Source: Uranotaenia lowii (Eukaryota > Arthropoda > Insecta > Diptera > Culicidae). From it: DNA of 64,000 nt. A program made the position numbers and the translations under genes. The stretch covers positions 15,357,752-15,421,751 of the forward strand of contig NC_073692.1 in NCBI RefSeq assembly GCF_029784155.1, read 5' to 3'. The notes under the pieces are model-generated. The model was not told the DNA's origin. It did not search any database and worked only from the letters and a program-made list of their open reading frames with translations. Of this stretch, positions 45,707 through 58,165 are shown piece after piece. How positions within the stretch are numbered: the stretch's first letter is position 1; every line of letters begins with the position of its first letter.

Positions 45707-48130
45707 GTAATGCTCCAAAAGCCCAGTTTACGTGAAAAATCCCGTACCTATATTGAACTTCTAAATTATTTTGCGTGTAGGTTTTTGCTTATGGAAAACT
45801 TTTACCGAAGGTGAAGATTTCTACTGGTTTAAAAGGCGGTGTGTTATGGCGTGTATTGTGACATTTGACATTTGAACAATTGTGTCTTTGAATCACAGGT
45901 AAAAATGTAGATACTTATGAATGGTGTCCTTAAGTTTGTGACTGAGGTTCCGCGAGGTTAATGTTAGGGGGAAAAATATTCTTTCCTTTTGCCACCTTAT
46001 CAGTAGCGGCCGGACTATTTTCTCTCTCCGAATCGTGATGGCGCAGTGCAGCAGAGCGTGATTTTCTTCGCCTGATAACAAAACGCTGCGGCCGCCGCCA
46101 TCAACGGGTTTCCCGGGGCATAAAAATTTGATCATAACACGAAAAGTCACGGTATGAAATTTTTGACTGCCTCATAAACGTGTTAATGTTTAGGTCAGGA
46201 GCAGTACGACTAGTTGTAAATGCGGTTTATTTTTTGCGGAAGAAGATGGGGGGGTTGATGTGGTGCGGTAAAAAACTAGCACATTTAACGATCTCATCCG
46301 ATAGTGAATGTAGGGGGGCAACGTGAAGGCATCATGTTTTGGGATGGGTTGAGGGGTTTCCAAAATAGCGAAAATGGGTGAGAATGGTCCGGAATTTGCA
46401 CCAAGCTCGGCCGGCATTCCGACATGGAACCTTTGTGCTCTCTACTCATCGCAATGCGGTTGCCAGGTGTAATAAAAATTTGGTGCTGATGGGGAGCGTT
46501 TAGCACGTTGCCGGGAGAATGCCACTTAAATTCCATAACTATCGCGAAACGCGGTCGTCGATCTGTGAGAGGGTAATCAAATCTTTCCGCATCTAATTTC
46601 GGAAGTTGTCGGCACTTTAAAGCAACAGAAACTCACCCATCCATTCGACCCACTCCGAATTGGCGTTTATCTTTTATGTCATCCTGAAACAAAACGGAGC
46701 TAAGGCCTTTCTCGGGAAATAAATCGTTCCTGATTAATGGTTCCGGACGATGTCTTAATTAAGAAAGTTCGATCTGACCTGCCGCGCATTGGCCTCGCGT
46801 ACAGTTGTCGACAAGAAACGTTTTTTTATCAATTCATCCAAAAGAGGAATGAAAGAAAAAAAACGAGATGAATTTCCTTCCTACTGCAAATACCTCATCA
46901 ATTCTCAGATCCTTTTGGGTTAAACTAATCCTTGCCGTACAGCAGCAGCAGTAGTTTTTTTCCTTCCTTCTATCACTGAAAGCAATATTTTTCCCGGTTA
47001 TCAATTTTTTCCTCGCCGTTCTGAACCGATTCAACATGCAAGACTTACTTATGGGAGGATGCAGATGATTGCAGTAAGGCAGCCAGGCACTCTCTCACAC
47101 AGAATCCAGGAAAAGGAGCGTGGCAATACCGATTCTTCGACAACGACGGCGGATCCCTGATTTTGTAAAATACAACCACCCCAATGGCCGCCACCTTCCT
47201 CGCCAATCCCAAGAACAAGATGACAACTTTTCTCGGGAAGACGAACCCGAAGTTGGGATTGGGATTGGGTGTTACATCGCATTCCATTTCCGATGAACAT
47301 TTGTGTGATTTGCATATCTGAATTATGTTTTCAATCTTACCCCTTTTCCTACGGCGGCAAGCGCATCATCAAATGCCGAACCTGGAAGCAGCAGCAGCTA
47401 TTTAGAAGTTCCTCGTTCGTGGGACGGAAGAAGGAAGAAGCAGCTAGTATGGCGGGCAAGAAAGCGGATTTTCCCAGAAGACACGGAAGCCGAATAAGAG
47501 CTTTGTCCGATTGCTTGTCGAATGTTCCCAGTTGGTTACTGCTGCAGAAGTTGAACAGTTTTTTTTTTATTTAGGGTTCTCTTTTCAAACGACGATGCAA
47601 CCGTAACTGATCACACGAAAAAAAGCGGGGAAAATTGGGGAAAGAGGTAGAACGGCGATGCGGTCACCAAGTTATTTCCTGTCTGCGCAGTTCAAATAAC
47701 TAGCTCTGCTGGCGAGGTAGGTAATGAAAATTGAGTGGCAATTTCTAGTCGTTTTCAAAATTCCGGTCGGCACTTGCTAGACTTTTTTAGGGCTCTTGAA
47801 CTTCATGTTCAACTACGGTTTAAAGTTACCTAAGAATAAAAATGTGTTTAAATCCTTGATAATGATGAAGTGTATAATCGAAACGTTCCAAATGAAAAAT
47901 ACCATATGTCTTCTGTTTAAAAGTCTCTTATTCTCAATTAGTTGGACATAGCATCCACTTTGACGTGAAATGTTAGGCTACTTAATTTAATCATTATATT
48001 ACTAAATTAAAATTAGTTTTTTGTACTTAACTGTTGTTAGTTTTGAACTAACATAAAATATGTTGTTATACTAATTTATTCAGACACTTAATACGCAAAT
48101 TGCGCACTAGATCCTAAGTCTCTTCGATCT
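45707..48130. other. Unique DNA, no gene recognised
   Basis: A minus-strand open stretch at 47315-47045 leads into a good donor (TAA|GTAAGTC at about 47044). Two overlapping frames are equally open and neither has a domain, so no exon is called. Confidence 0.35.
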
Positions 48131-48683
48131 TTCCTTCCGAAGTTATCGCAATTTCAAGTTTTATTTTTCTTCAATTTTGCGGACTTCTAGGGTAAAATGA
48201 GGCAAGTGAATCCCGTTTAATTTCTGTCATATCTTTTCAAGGAATGAATTAACTGTTAAAATGTCTTAAAATGAAAGTTGTAATATCAAGAGAGCTGTTG
48301 AATAGTATTTTTTAGAGAATATTTGATCATACTGATGGTATTTAAAAAAAAATTTAAGCTTTTTCAATTTTCAATAAAACAGTTTTTTGTAAAAAACTTT
48401 TTATTTTGAAAAACTGATAAAATTTTAAAACGTTTTGATGACGGAAAAATTGATAAAGTTATGGGCATTTGAAATATGTTTTAATTTTGAAGATGAAGAT
48501 AAATCTCTATTTTCACGTTTAAACCTAAGATTTCAAAAAAGTTATGCCAACCGTTCTTAAAAACGAGCGCGTGGATACAAGATGTGGTATTTTTTTGAAT
48601 TCCTAATAGCCCCATTCTACCCTGGATTTCCCCTAAATTATTGAAGAATAAAACTTGAAGTCACGATAACTTCGGAAAGAAGT
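48131..48683. mobile_element. MITE with long inverted repeats
   Basis: Left arm 48131-48205 and right arm 48607-48683 are inverted complements: CCGAAGTTATCG outermost, CTTCAAGTTTTATT-like in the middle, and AGGGTA(A/G)AATG(A/G)GGC innermost. They enclose about 400 bp of AT-rich sequence with no ORF. The target duplication was not identified. Confidence 0.7.
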
Positions 48684-48881
48684 TAGAAGTTCCATCACTG
48701 AACACTCGATTTCGTTTTCTAGATAATTTTTTCAACTGTACGCAATATCGATTCTTGAGTGCGCATCGATCGATTTGAAGAAATGCTATCCCAGTTAGGA
48801 AATGCCACCCAACTTTAAGAAAAAAAAACAGGCAATTCTACGATAAAATCGGGCTAAACAGGTACATTTTTCCTACAGGGC

Positions 48882-48950
48882 ATTTTTGTCAAATTTTTCA
48901 GGTTCGCCACCTGCCGTCGGTATTGCGAACCTAGAAAATCTGACAAAAAT
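48882..48950. repeat. 69-nt hairpin with 26-nt arms
   Basis: ATTTTTGTCAAATTTTTCAG, then GTTCGC (48882-48907), pairs with 48925-48950 with three mismatches over 26 positions, leaving a 17-nt loop. The size is that of a microRNA precursor, but MITE origin is equally possible. Confidence 0.75.
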
Positions 48951-49617
48951 AATTAGACAGAAAATGGTTTAATTTTTGTTCTCAGTGTGATCAGTAGTTC
49001 CACTTAAGGCACTTTTGGACCACTGTGCACTGGGACAGGTTTGACTCATCTTACTCCCTTAAAACTATTTGAAACAAATAAAGAATTCTAAATTTGCCAA
49101 GATTCTGATGTACTGAAAACTTTCGAAACAGTTCGGATTGCCGAAAAAAAAATCGAAGGCAGCAGTAGGCCGAGTAAAAATGCACACTCGCGAAAACCGG
49201 AGGAAGCAAAACAAGATCGCATCTAATAACAACCCTCTTTCCATGTTTGAGGACCACAACTTAAATTTTTTTTGTAGGACACACATCTGCTAATAATTTA
49301 ATTATTTCTCCTTCAATATATTTGAGCTGAATATTTTACTGCAGGAAATTTACATAGCATAAAGTGTTCATCGCCAAAACAAACAATTTCAGAAAGTTGA
49401 AAACATTATTTGACAACTGTCTGATATTCACCACTAAATTTTGTTAATAAAAAGACACATATTTAGAACGAAAAGCAGTTTTTCATTCTTTCAGATACTC
49501 CGCTCTCGGCAGCAAGCGGAAAGAACCTCTGTTTTAAAACTTCTCACTTATTTTCCATTAAATTTCTTGAAGATCTTGCGGACACTTTTCCTTTACATCT
49601 CAGCTGTTTACTGCCCC

Positions 49618-50237
49618 TACTCGCATAACAGTTCCATATGATTTTTTGTCATTTTTCAACTAAATTGACAGTTCTCCATTTTGAACGTAGAACTTTAATA
49701 CTAAACAATAAAATAAGATATTTTGTTCTTGATATTTCGAAAAAATATAAACTCGTGACTGTCCCATATATTATATACCCGCATAGTAGTCCCATATGTA
49801 AAATACCACAGATTTTGTTACTTTACTATGTTTCTTTCAGTGAAATAATCTTAGATTTATCGCTTAAGCCATTTAAAAAAGATTTTACTCACTTTATGTT
49901 GAATTATGCACATAAGTTTTCGAAGGCTTTAATTGATTTTAAGTCTTATAGAAAGTAGCTTGGTGAGCAAAACATATTGGGTATGGGACTGTTAAGCGAG
50001 TAGATTTGAAAAATTTCTTTAATATTTATGCTCGCATATCAGTCTCAATACAAATAGAAAATATGTTCTCGTTCTTATCAATTGCTCAATCTCGGAAATT
50101 TGTGGTCCTTTGATTTATTTTTACAACCTACAAAAAAATAGTTTATACTGAAAGTTGTGGTCACAATTATAAAATACATTCCAAAACAGAAAAAGCTGAT
50201 TTTCTCGCTGCTCATTTTTGTATATGGGACTGTTATG
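49618..50237. mobile_element. MITE-like region, repeated CGCATAACAGTCCCATA motif
   Basis: CTCGCATAACAGTTCCATAT at 49619 and TATATGGGACTGTTATG at 50220 are inverted. Internal copies of the motif occur near 49785 and 50032 (forward) and near 49983 (inverted, GGGACTGTTAAGCGAG). A 106-codon frame inside (49638-49958) has no domain. The exact ends are uncertain. Confidence 0.45.
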
Positions 50238-50984
50238 AAAGTTCAAAATTGTGCTTATAATCTCTAACATATTAAATTCCCGAAAAAATAAAATCGGAAA
50301 GCTCTCACCGGAATTTCATGCTGTTGTCGTTCTTGCCGACTGCCGTTCTCCTTTTTGCGGTATCCATATTTGCTCCGAAATCCAGCTTTTCCTGCCACAA
50401 ACCACTCAAATACTGTTCAACTTGTGAACTTGGTATGGTTAAGCAATTCGTTTTCTTGGAAATTCTACATCTGATGATTTTTCAAAATTCTCTAGCAACA
50501 AAAAACGATGAAAAAAAAAATGAAAACAACGCTAGAAACGAGATGACAAAAAAACGCTTCCGCACCCGGGCAAGGCCAAAATATAAGTCAATATTACGCT
50601 CCTAAAATGCATTCTGATTTTTGTTAGCCGTACACTGCCGTTCTACGCAATAGTGTCGCATGTAATTTGTTAGTCATTTTCAATTTTTCTGTTAAAAAAG
50701 CATTTTTCAGTATAAACTTTCGAACACTAAAAAGTATACTTTGTTCTGAATTTAGGCTTAATGGTTAATATTTCTACGCATTATGAAAAAAAGACTACTT
50801 TTTTTTTAAATCCGCTCATTTGGATCTAAGTCTAAGTTAATGGTTCGGAAAAAGTAGGTAGATGTGAGAGTAGGAAGATGCTTTTAATACTTTCTTTTAA
50901 TTGTATTTTATAATAATTCAAGGGAGAAGTTAGAATACTTCACTAAAATCTTCAAAACGGGCATTTTAATGGAAGAAAAAACAA

Positions 50985-51160
50985 ATCCATGTTTCGGTTG
51001 AATGTAGTGGTCATTGATCATTTTGCAGGGAATCTCAAATATTTATGCCAGTAGTGCTTTTCTAGTTGTACCATCTTTGGTTAAATGCAATTTTCCAGCA
51101 CATTTATGGCAGTAGCGCCGATCGCCATTGAAATTTTGCAACCTATTCTTCAGGTGTAAG
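50985..51160. repeat. Dispersed repeat Y, copy 2
   Basis: Sequence from GGTTGAATGTAGTGG to GCAACCTATTCTTCAGGTGTAAG aligns with 41795-41971, with an about 30-bp duplication-like insertion (TATTTATGCCAGTAGTGC). Confidence 0.6.
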
Positions 51161-54100
51161 TTTTTTGTTTTTTTCGGGATTTTCTTCTTCTAGAATGATT
51201 CATCCCTGTAACGTAGATTTTTTCGGCAAGCTTTACGTTTCGGAAGCTTTCCCAGTCTTCAGTGACGAAATTTCAATTCAAACAAATTTTAAAAACTAAC
51301 CATTACCCAGAGAAAGCGCCGACGAGAACACACAAGTTGAACTAGTTTACCAGTATGCAGGGGAACCAAACATGGAATGCGTGCCCAAACCGGGCGCGCT
51401 CTTCAAACTCCAAGGAAAGCAAGAGGTGTCCGGTCCAAGCACCACCAAATCGAAACCACCCAGGGGGACTTTCCGGGTCTCTCACGTTTAACTTTAAATT
51501 ATCCCGCTTAATTAGGCAATGTTTTATTAGTCGCGCACCAGCCTTTCGCCGTGCATAATCCCCCCACCATGGACCACGACGAATGAACGTACGACCTCAA
51601 GCGAAAGCGATATGGGGAGGCTGTTGCTGTTCGTTGTTTGTGGAAAAAGGGCGTCCTGGTACTGGAAATCGCGTAAAATTGTGTCGTCGTGATATGTTTT
51701 CTTGTAGGGACTTACCAGCTTTCCCCCTTCACACCGATCCCTTTGCGCCATGGTTCTCGGCAATCGCTAAAGCTGGGATTGTAACATTTCCAGAGATCGC
51801 GGTGCGATATTGTAGCAGCCAGCAGTTTTGTCCGAGAGCCGTTTCCGATGAGCGGGAGCAAACGGTTGAACTTTTGCATTATACTTGCATATGAAAGCCT
51901 GTGGAAAATGTTGCTGTACACAGCCCGAGCAACTATAGACTTTATCTCTAACGATGCTTTTTCGCTGCTGCTGAACAACAGGCAACAAGGAAAAAAACTA
52001 CACCGGACAAATAAAACTCGAAATCACAGATAACCAAAAACCGATGGCAAAATTTAGCAGCACTCCCAAATTTATGACTCCCTCCCACCGAATCAAAAAA
52101 AAAAAGGAGAAAAAAACCGCTGGAGAAAAAAAAACAGTTTCATTGCTGCTGTCCAAAAAGCCTTATCGGTCTCGGCAGAACAAAGAGATTAGCGGAAAAT
52201 AAAAATTTGTCTAACGACTTTGCGTAAAAAGTTAACTAATCTCGCAGCAACGGATCCGCCCCTTTTTTCGAGAGAACTACGAACACATTAAAAACTGCGG
52301 GAAAATTGGATAAAAACTGATAGTTTTTCATCACCCTTCCCCCGGCTAAATTCCTCAGCAACTGATTCTCCCTTCTGATTTTGTTAGCACCAACTCGAGG
52401 GGAAAAGGGGAAAAGTTATCGGCCCGATATTATTTCGGGAGTTGTTTTTGGAAATTATGATCCGCGAAAAAGCAACAATATAACAAGCTTATAATTACTA
52501 TCTTCCGAATCGGCGGCTTTTGGCCGAGCTTATGTTTGAATTTTAACTACCTATTGGATTTCGTGAATAGTGATCCCGTTTTGGGAAGAACCAAATTCCG
52601 CTTGGTCGTTTTATTATTTCATTTGGCCATGGCATGATCTTGGATGAATTACCAATTGAATTTAAAAACATACCAACTACTTTTTTACTAGAAATTTTTT
52701 TCTCTAATATACCAAAAAGCACACTTCCGTTATTGTTTTCTGCTTAAGTGTGAAATGTCCTTTATTTGTTATTTTCTAGCCATGAACGCTTGTCTCTACC
52801 TGAATTTGAACAAAGAACTGCGAAACAAAATCTTTATTTCATCATTTTCAGGATGGAAACCTGATTCGGAACATACCGGCAAACCACCCAAACCATTTGC
52901 TTCACCAAGGAAAGTTAACGATCGCTAATCGGTTGCAAATTCTGTCGGATGAGCGAGTGAAACTGAGCCCAAAACACATCCTACATGCACTTCTATGCAC
53001 ATTTCTTTCTTGGCGGGACTTTTTGTAAACTTTATCGCCGATTGCAATCCAACGCAGGGACCCTCCTCAGGTTGGTTCCGAGTCAGTCCCCCTGACGGAG
53101 GCCGGAGGACCATTGTATGCAAATTGTGCAGTTTTTGGCGGCGTCGACGATTGCTGCGTATTTCGGTATCCTCCTCAGTCTTCTTATTTGTCGTTAGGCA
53201 TCGAGACGTCGAGACTCCCAGCCTCATACAAAATCGCTGCCGGTAATCATTTCTACATATGAATGCAATGTGTGATAATATATTGGATTTCATCGGCTAA
53301 CCGTAGCGACAGAAAAGCGATGCTTTCCGAAGAACTTCAATGAGAATTGCTCTTTTGTGGAAGGATTGCGGATGGCTTATACGAAACTTTGATTTAGTCT
53401 AAGAAGGTGAGCTAGAGTGATAAGTTTACGCTTATCTACTGACGGAAGTAAATGAAAAACAAACTTAACTTTCAAGTCTGGCCTATTGCAACAACTGCTA
53501 ATGTTGGAAAACTCATCTACAAACTCGAATAAAAATTTTCCCCGAAGCCTTTCCTAACGTAAAAAAATAGCTATGAACTTTGCAAAGTCTTTGCTTTTAA
53601 ACCAGATTCAAATTGTTGCATTTTGACATTTTTTTGAGGTTTTTCATACTAATCGATTTATTTGGATTTTTTTTTTACAATCTGAAATGTACAACAATTT
53701 TTGGAGGTTGTGGTGGATTAGCCAAGGTATTTGACAGGAAAATAAACTATGGATACATACACTATTTTTTGAGTGGATTTTCAATGCTACGGAAACTCAT
53801 CTACCTGATTTTTTAAATTTTGGATAAAACAACGTCAAATGAATCTGCATCTTGGTAACTTAGTAAGAGTAAAGTAAATTAAAAACATGGAAATACCAAA
53901 TTTAAGGTGATTCATGCTGCATTTTGTAGAATGTTGTGGTTTGTGTTGGTGGTGGTTCATAAACACTCTTGCTAAAGTCGATCATACCACTTTTATTGTT
54001 ATAGAAATGATGTCGAATTCGGGACTCATTCTATGATTTATAACAGAATTCTGCTTGGCCTTCACCACTTGCTTTCAAATTTTCCAACCGACAAATTGAC

Positions 54101-54399
54101 GAACAAAGCAAGCCACGACTTCGAATGGATAAAAAAAAAACAAACAAAAAGGGACGTAGCTGAATTCAAAGGAATCTTCGACTACTTTGAAATCATAGTT
54201 TCATTCAGCTAAGAGGTTCTTCAAACCTTTTGATTATAAGGACGTATAGACTGTTTCGATAATTTTATAATCACACTTTGAAATAACCGTGAATTCAAAA
54301 ATGTAATGTTTAAAAAAATTGTCGGCTGCGTACTGTTGTTTACATCCAAGTGAAGAAAACGTGATAATCCTTTGTAGTTTTTCGCGAAGGAATCTGAAA
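51161..54399. other. Unique DNA, no gene recognised
   Basis: The stretch runs from balanced to AT-rich. A short plus frame at 52995-53246 begins with a hydrophobic run (MHISFLAGLFVNFIA) that could be a signal peptide. A longer minus frame (53293-52925) covers the same bases and no splice context supports either. Confidence 0.35.
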
Positions 54400-55329
54400 A
54401 TGCGTTGTTTTACTCCCGAGAAAAGAAGCCGGATTGTGTACAAATGGAGCACTGTGAGTGGTCTTTCAATTATAAAACTAGCTGAGGAAGAAGGTGTGAG
54501 TAGCGGAGTAGTTCAAACCGCGTTGAGGAAGTATGGAGAACAGTGTATTTTTGCAGATTCCCCGAGACGCATAAGAATACCTAGCCCTGCCCAAGTAACA
54601 ATTTTAGCTTTATTATGGTCAGCAAAATGTCGTTTGGACCATAGCATTAATCTTCATAAAAAGCTAAAGCACATTCTATAACATCACCTGGACTCTAATA
54701 AAGCCAAAATCAGGCTATTTGGCCCTATCCTAGGAACGTCATCATGACCAATCATTGTTAGTCATCAATATTGGTCACCAAAGCTTTTAAAAAGCTATTA
54801 TAAAACATGTAAGAAATTTTTGTTTTTATTCGGTTCTGTGAGTTCTTGGAGTTTTTTTTTTATTTTTTCCAGCAACCGTAATGGTTGATGAATGATGATT
54901 GCATTATTCATATATGATCTGGTAAAATTAATAGCTAAAAAACCAATGTTTTACCCATATAATGAGCGTCTTTTCTACTGCCAGTCAAGATATTAGGTAA
55001 AATGTATATGAAATAGTATCTTAAAATAAATGCGCCTCGTCAAATCTGATGGTCAATCATGATGTGATTGATGGAAAAAAGGCCTGAAAAAATATTTTCC
55101 AATGCTTGCATTGTGAATCCATCAACATGGCGTCATTTTGTACCCTTCGATTTTGCAACCAACATGGCGTGAGTCAATTCATAGTTTTATTATGGTTTAA
55201 TGATGACCCCAAAAAAGCTACGATTTGACGTTTCTCTCGCAAGCCAAACAATTACACGCTAAGGTTGAGTTCCTCATTTCTGAGTTGTTAATCATTAGTA
55301 CAGTAAATGAGGACAGACTTTATGAATGA

Positions 55330-55720
55330 AAGGGATTGGTATTCAATGACCCGTGGAATAAATCATGAGTTGAAGTCGAATTTCGTTGTCTGACGTCATC
55401 TTGAAATCCAAGATGGCGGCTTCCGCTGAAATTTGATATGGTGTAAATGACTTGAAATCGCATGAAACCCCAACAAAATGGGTATCGGGTGAAAGGGCTA
55501 AACGAGTAGAAGTCGAATTTCGCTATCCGACGCCATCTTGAAATCCAAGATGGCGGCATCCGCTCAACTTTTAATGCTTAATGCTGACAAAAAGTCGCAT
55601 TAAACCACCACTATACGAGTATTGAATGAAAAGGCTAAGCTAGAAGATGTCGATTTTTTTCTTTCCGACGCCATCTTGGAATCCAAGATGGCAGCTTCCA
55701 CTGAATTTAAAATGCTGTTA
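55330..55720. repeat. Forward array, about 139-bp unit with CCATCTTGAAATCCAAGATGG
   Basis: Three units carry the dyad CCATCTTG..ATCCAAGATGG at about 55397, 55532 and 55672, each followed by CGGCTTCCGCT-like sequence and AAATCGCATGAAACC-like sequence. Confidence 0.85.
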
Positions 55721-56159
55721 ATCAATGAAAATCGCTTGAACATAACTTTTTTTCACGTAATACTACATTAAAACTACTATTTTAAAACAATTTAGATCAT
55801 TTTAAACCACTTTTATTATTTTTTCATTATGTTTCTAATGCATTTAGAACTTTTCTTGTTTTGTTTCTAGTTTTTGATTTTTTTGCCATTTATGTAATTC
55901 TTTTATTCCTATCATGCTATTATGTCTAAATTGTATTGGTCTTATTTTAGCGAAAACTATAAGGTTATGTTGTTTCTGTTAACCGTCTGATTTTGGCACA
56001 TGTGCCAAATTCGATGTTGCCAAAAACGAACGGGGTCTGTATTGTGGTGGTTTTTGTGGGATTTTCAGTCACTTACAGATTTCCAAAGAAAAACGAAAAG
56101 AGATATTTGACTTCTATCATTCAGCCTTAGCACCCAATACAATATATTTGGGAGTTTCA

Positions 56160-56720
56160 TGCTATTTTCATTCATTTACAGTATTTTTAAGTTCAGCTGA
56201 AGCCACCATCCTGAATTTCAAGATAGCGTTAGAATGCAAAAATAAACTTTTTATAGCTTATCCCAATTGACAAATACCCATATTTTGGAGGTTTCATGCG
56301 ATATTCCATGATTTAGAGCATTTTTTTAAGTTTATAGAAAGCTGCCATCTTGGATTTTCATTTTTTAAGTCATTCACTACATTTTAAAGTTTAGCGGAAG
56401 CCGCCATCTTGGATTTCAAGATGGCGTAAGATAGCGTAATTCAACTTCTACCGGTTGATTTCTTTTAACTTATACCCCTAAAATAAAGGTTTTATGCGAT
56501 TTTCAGTCATTTACAGTATTTTTAAGTTGAGTGGTAGCCGCCATCTTGGATTTAAGATGGCGACGGGCAACGAAATTTGACTTCTATTCATTTATTACTT
56601 TCACCTTATAACCATATTGTGAAGATTTCACGATATTTTCAGTAATTTACAGCTTAGAAAATAAAAGCGGAAGCCGCCATCTTGAATTAATGATGGCGTC
56701 AAGCATTTTTTTTTCCTACT
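56160..56720. repeat. Inverted array of the same unit
   Basis: Copies at about 56199, 56345, 56405, 56535 and 56673 read AGCGGAAGCCGCCATCTTGG and are preceded by TTTTCAGTCATTTACAG. They are the opposite orientation of the array at 55330-55720. Confidence 0.85.
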
Positions 56721-57339
56721 ATTTGGGCCCTTTCACTCAATACTCATATTGTAAAGATATTCATACCACTTTCGGTAATTTCAAGTTTTCAAAGATGTAT
56801 TTTTTTAATTTAAACTCAAAACCAACACGCATAACTCACCAAAAATGTGTAAAAATGGGAGTTCCAATTCAAATATGTGCTATCTAATCTGAGCGTGTCC
56901 TGTTTTGACATTTTGATCGAGAACTGTCACTAAGTTTTATGGCGGTTTAATAATCAGGCACTGAGTGCTATTATAGAACATGCAAAAGAAAGCTTGGAGC
57001 AAACTTCTAAGTTTGTGTTTTATTATAGTTTAAAAAAAGCATTCATAACTCTTTCAAAATATCTAAAACGGTATGTTTAATAAAAGTTTTATTAGCGTTT
57101 TCAAAACCATCTGAAAACATATGGTCGAAAAAACATATAAGCATTCTGCATGACCATAATAAAACCGTCATAAACTGCACAGAAAAATGCCATAATTAAA
57201 CCATAATAAAACTTCCTAATGCTAGTTGGCATAATCTGTGTTACTTGGGTGCTGACCCTACAATGGACTAGAAAATCAAGGATTACTACAAACAGCATCC
57301 TCCGGCCTCAGTACGGGATGTCTGTCACCGGGATGATGT

Positions 57340-58165
57340 CACCGGGAGGCCAAATCAAAGCAAACAATTAGCAGTGACAGTTCTAAAAATCTGTGCTTTC
57401 TAAGCCAATTCCGTCTTTTTTCCGGAATGTTCAACCAAAAAAAGAAAAAAAAACAGAACCAATCAGCAAAACCTGTCTTGTTTGCGTCTTTTTTCCACCG
57501 GAAGCCCAAATCAAAACAAACCATCAGCAGCAACAGTTTTCAAATCTGCGTTTTCTAATTCAATTCCGTCTTTTTCCACCGGAAAAACATACGATCATGG
57601 CAGCAGCCTTAAAAATCTACGCTTCTTAAGCCAATCAGTCGTTTTCCAAAGCAAATAATCAGTAGCAGCAGCCTTTGAAATTCCCACCAGAAAGCTAAAT
57701 AAAAAAAAGCAACCAACAGCAGCAGCTTTATAAATCTGCACTTCTAAAGCCAATTCCGTCTTTTTCCACCGGAAGACCAAAACAAAACAAACAATCAGCA
57801 ACACCAGCCTTAAAATTCTACACTTCCTAAGCCGATTCCGACTTTTTCCACCGGAAGGCCAAATCAAAACAAACAATCAGCAGCAGCAGCTTTAAAAATC
57901 TGCGCTTCCTAAGCCGATTCGTTATTTTTCTCCACTGGATGGCCAAATCAAAATACGCAACCAACAGCAGCAGCCTTCAAAATCTGCGCTTCCTAAGCAA
58001 ATCCGTCATATTTACTGGAGGAACAAACAATCACAGCAGCAGCCTTAAAAATCTGCGCTTTTCAAGCCTCTTAATCTTTTTTACCGCAGCCGGAACCATT
58101 TCTAAACAATCTGAGCATCAGCCTTGCAAATCTGTGCTCATCATACCAACTACGCCATTGTCGTA
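57340..58165. repeat. Minisatellite, about 78-bp unit
   Basis: The unit has GGCCAAATCAAAACAAACAA, then TCAGCAGCAGCAGC, then TTAAAAATCTGCGCTTCCTA, then AGCCGATTCCGTCTTTTTCC, then ACCGGA. About ten copies were counted, the first and last diverged. Minus-strand frames over it (such as 57876-57595) are repeat translations. Confidence 0.85.

Larger units (their letters stand above)
54590..57249. mobile_element. 2.66-kb foldback element with CCCAAGTAACA ends
   Basis: The ends are CCCAAGTAACA (54590-54600) and TGTTACTTGGG (57239-57249). The imperfect 8-bp flanks CTAGCCCT (54581-54588) and CTGACCCT (57252-57259) may be the target duplication. The element splits a transposase frame that resumes on the right. 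Inside, three units in one orientation (55330-55720) face five in the other (56160-56720). TTTATTATGG/CCATAATAAA inverted motifs lie near the ends. It has no protein of its own, so it is non-autonomous. Confidence 0.7.
54400..57345 (+). pseudogene. Tc1-like transposase N-terminal relic, split by foldback element
   Basis: From the ATG at 54400 the frame reads MRCFTPEKRSRIVYKW, then a helix-turn-helix (SIIKLAEEEGVSSGVVQTAL), then DSPRRIRIPSP. The 2.66-kb element intervenes. Reading then resumes at about 57259 with PTMD*KIKDYYKQHPPASVRDV, the second DNA-binding helix segment of such transposases, before running into a minisatellite at about 57340. The catalytic core is missing. The junction on both sides is consistent with one uninterrupted ancestral frame, apart from a stop replacing Gln. 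Confidence 0.65.

Noticed and set aside
52995..53246. Short ORF with hydrophobic start (MHISFLAGLF)
   Set aside because: The hydrophobic run is short, the rest is Arg-rich and unlike a secreted peptide, and the opposite strand is equally open.
19491..58164. Shared 15-mer CTACGCCATTGTCGT beside two different minisatellites (19491 and 58150)
   Set aside because: About one or two exact 15-mer matches are expected by chance within 64 kb, and the flanks do not align further.
57340..58165. CRISPR-like array
   Set aside because: Units are contiguous diverged tandem repeats with no unique spacers, and the genome is eukaryotic. The same applies to the other arrays.
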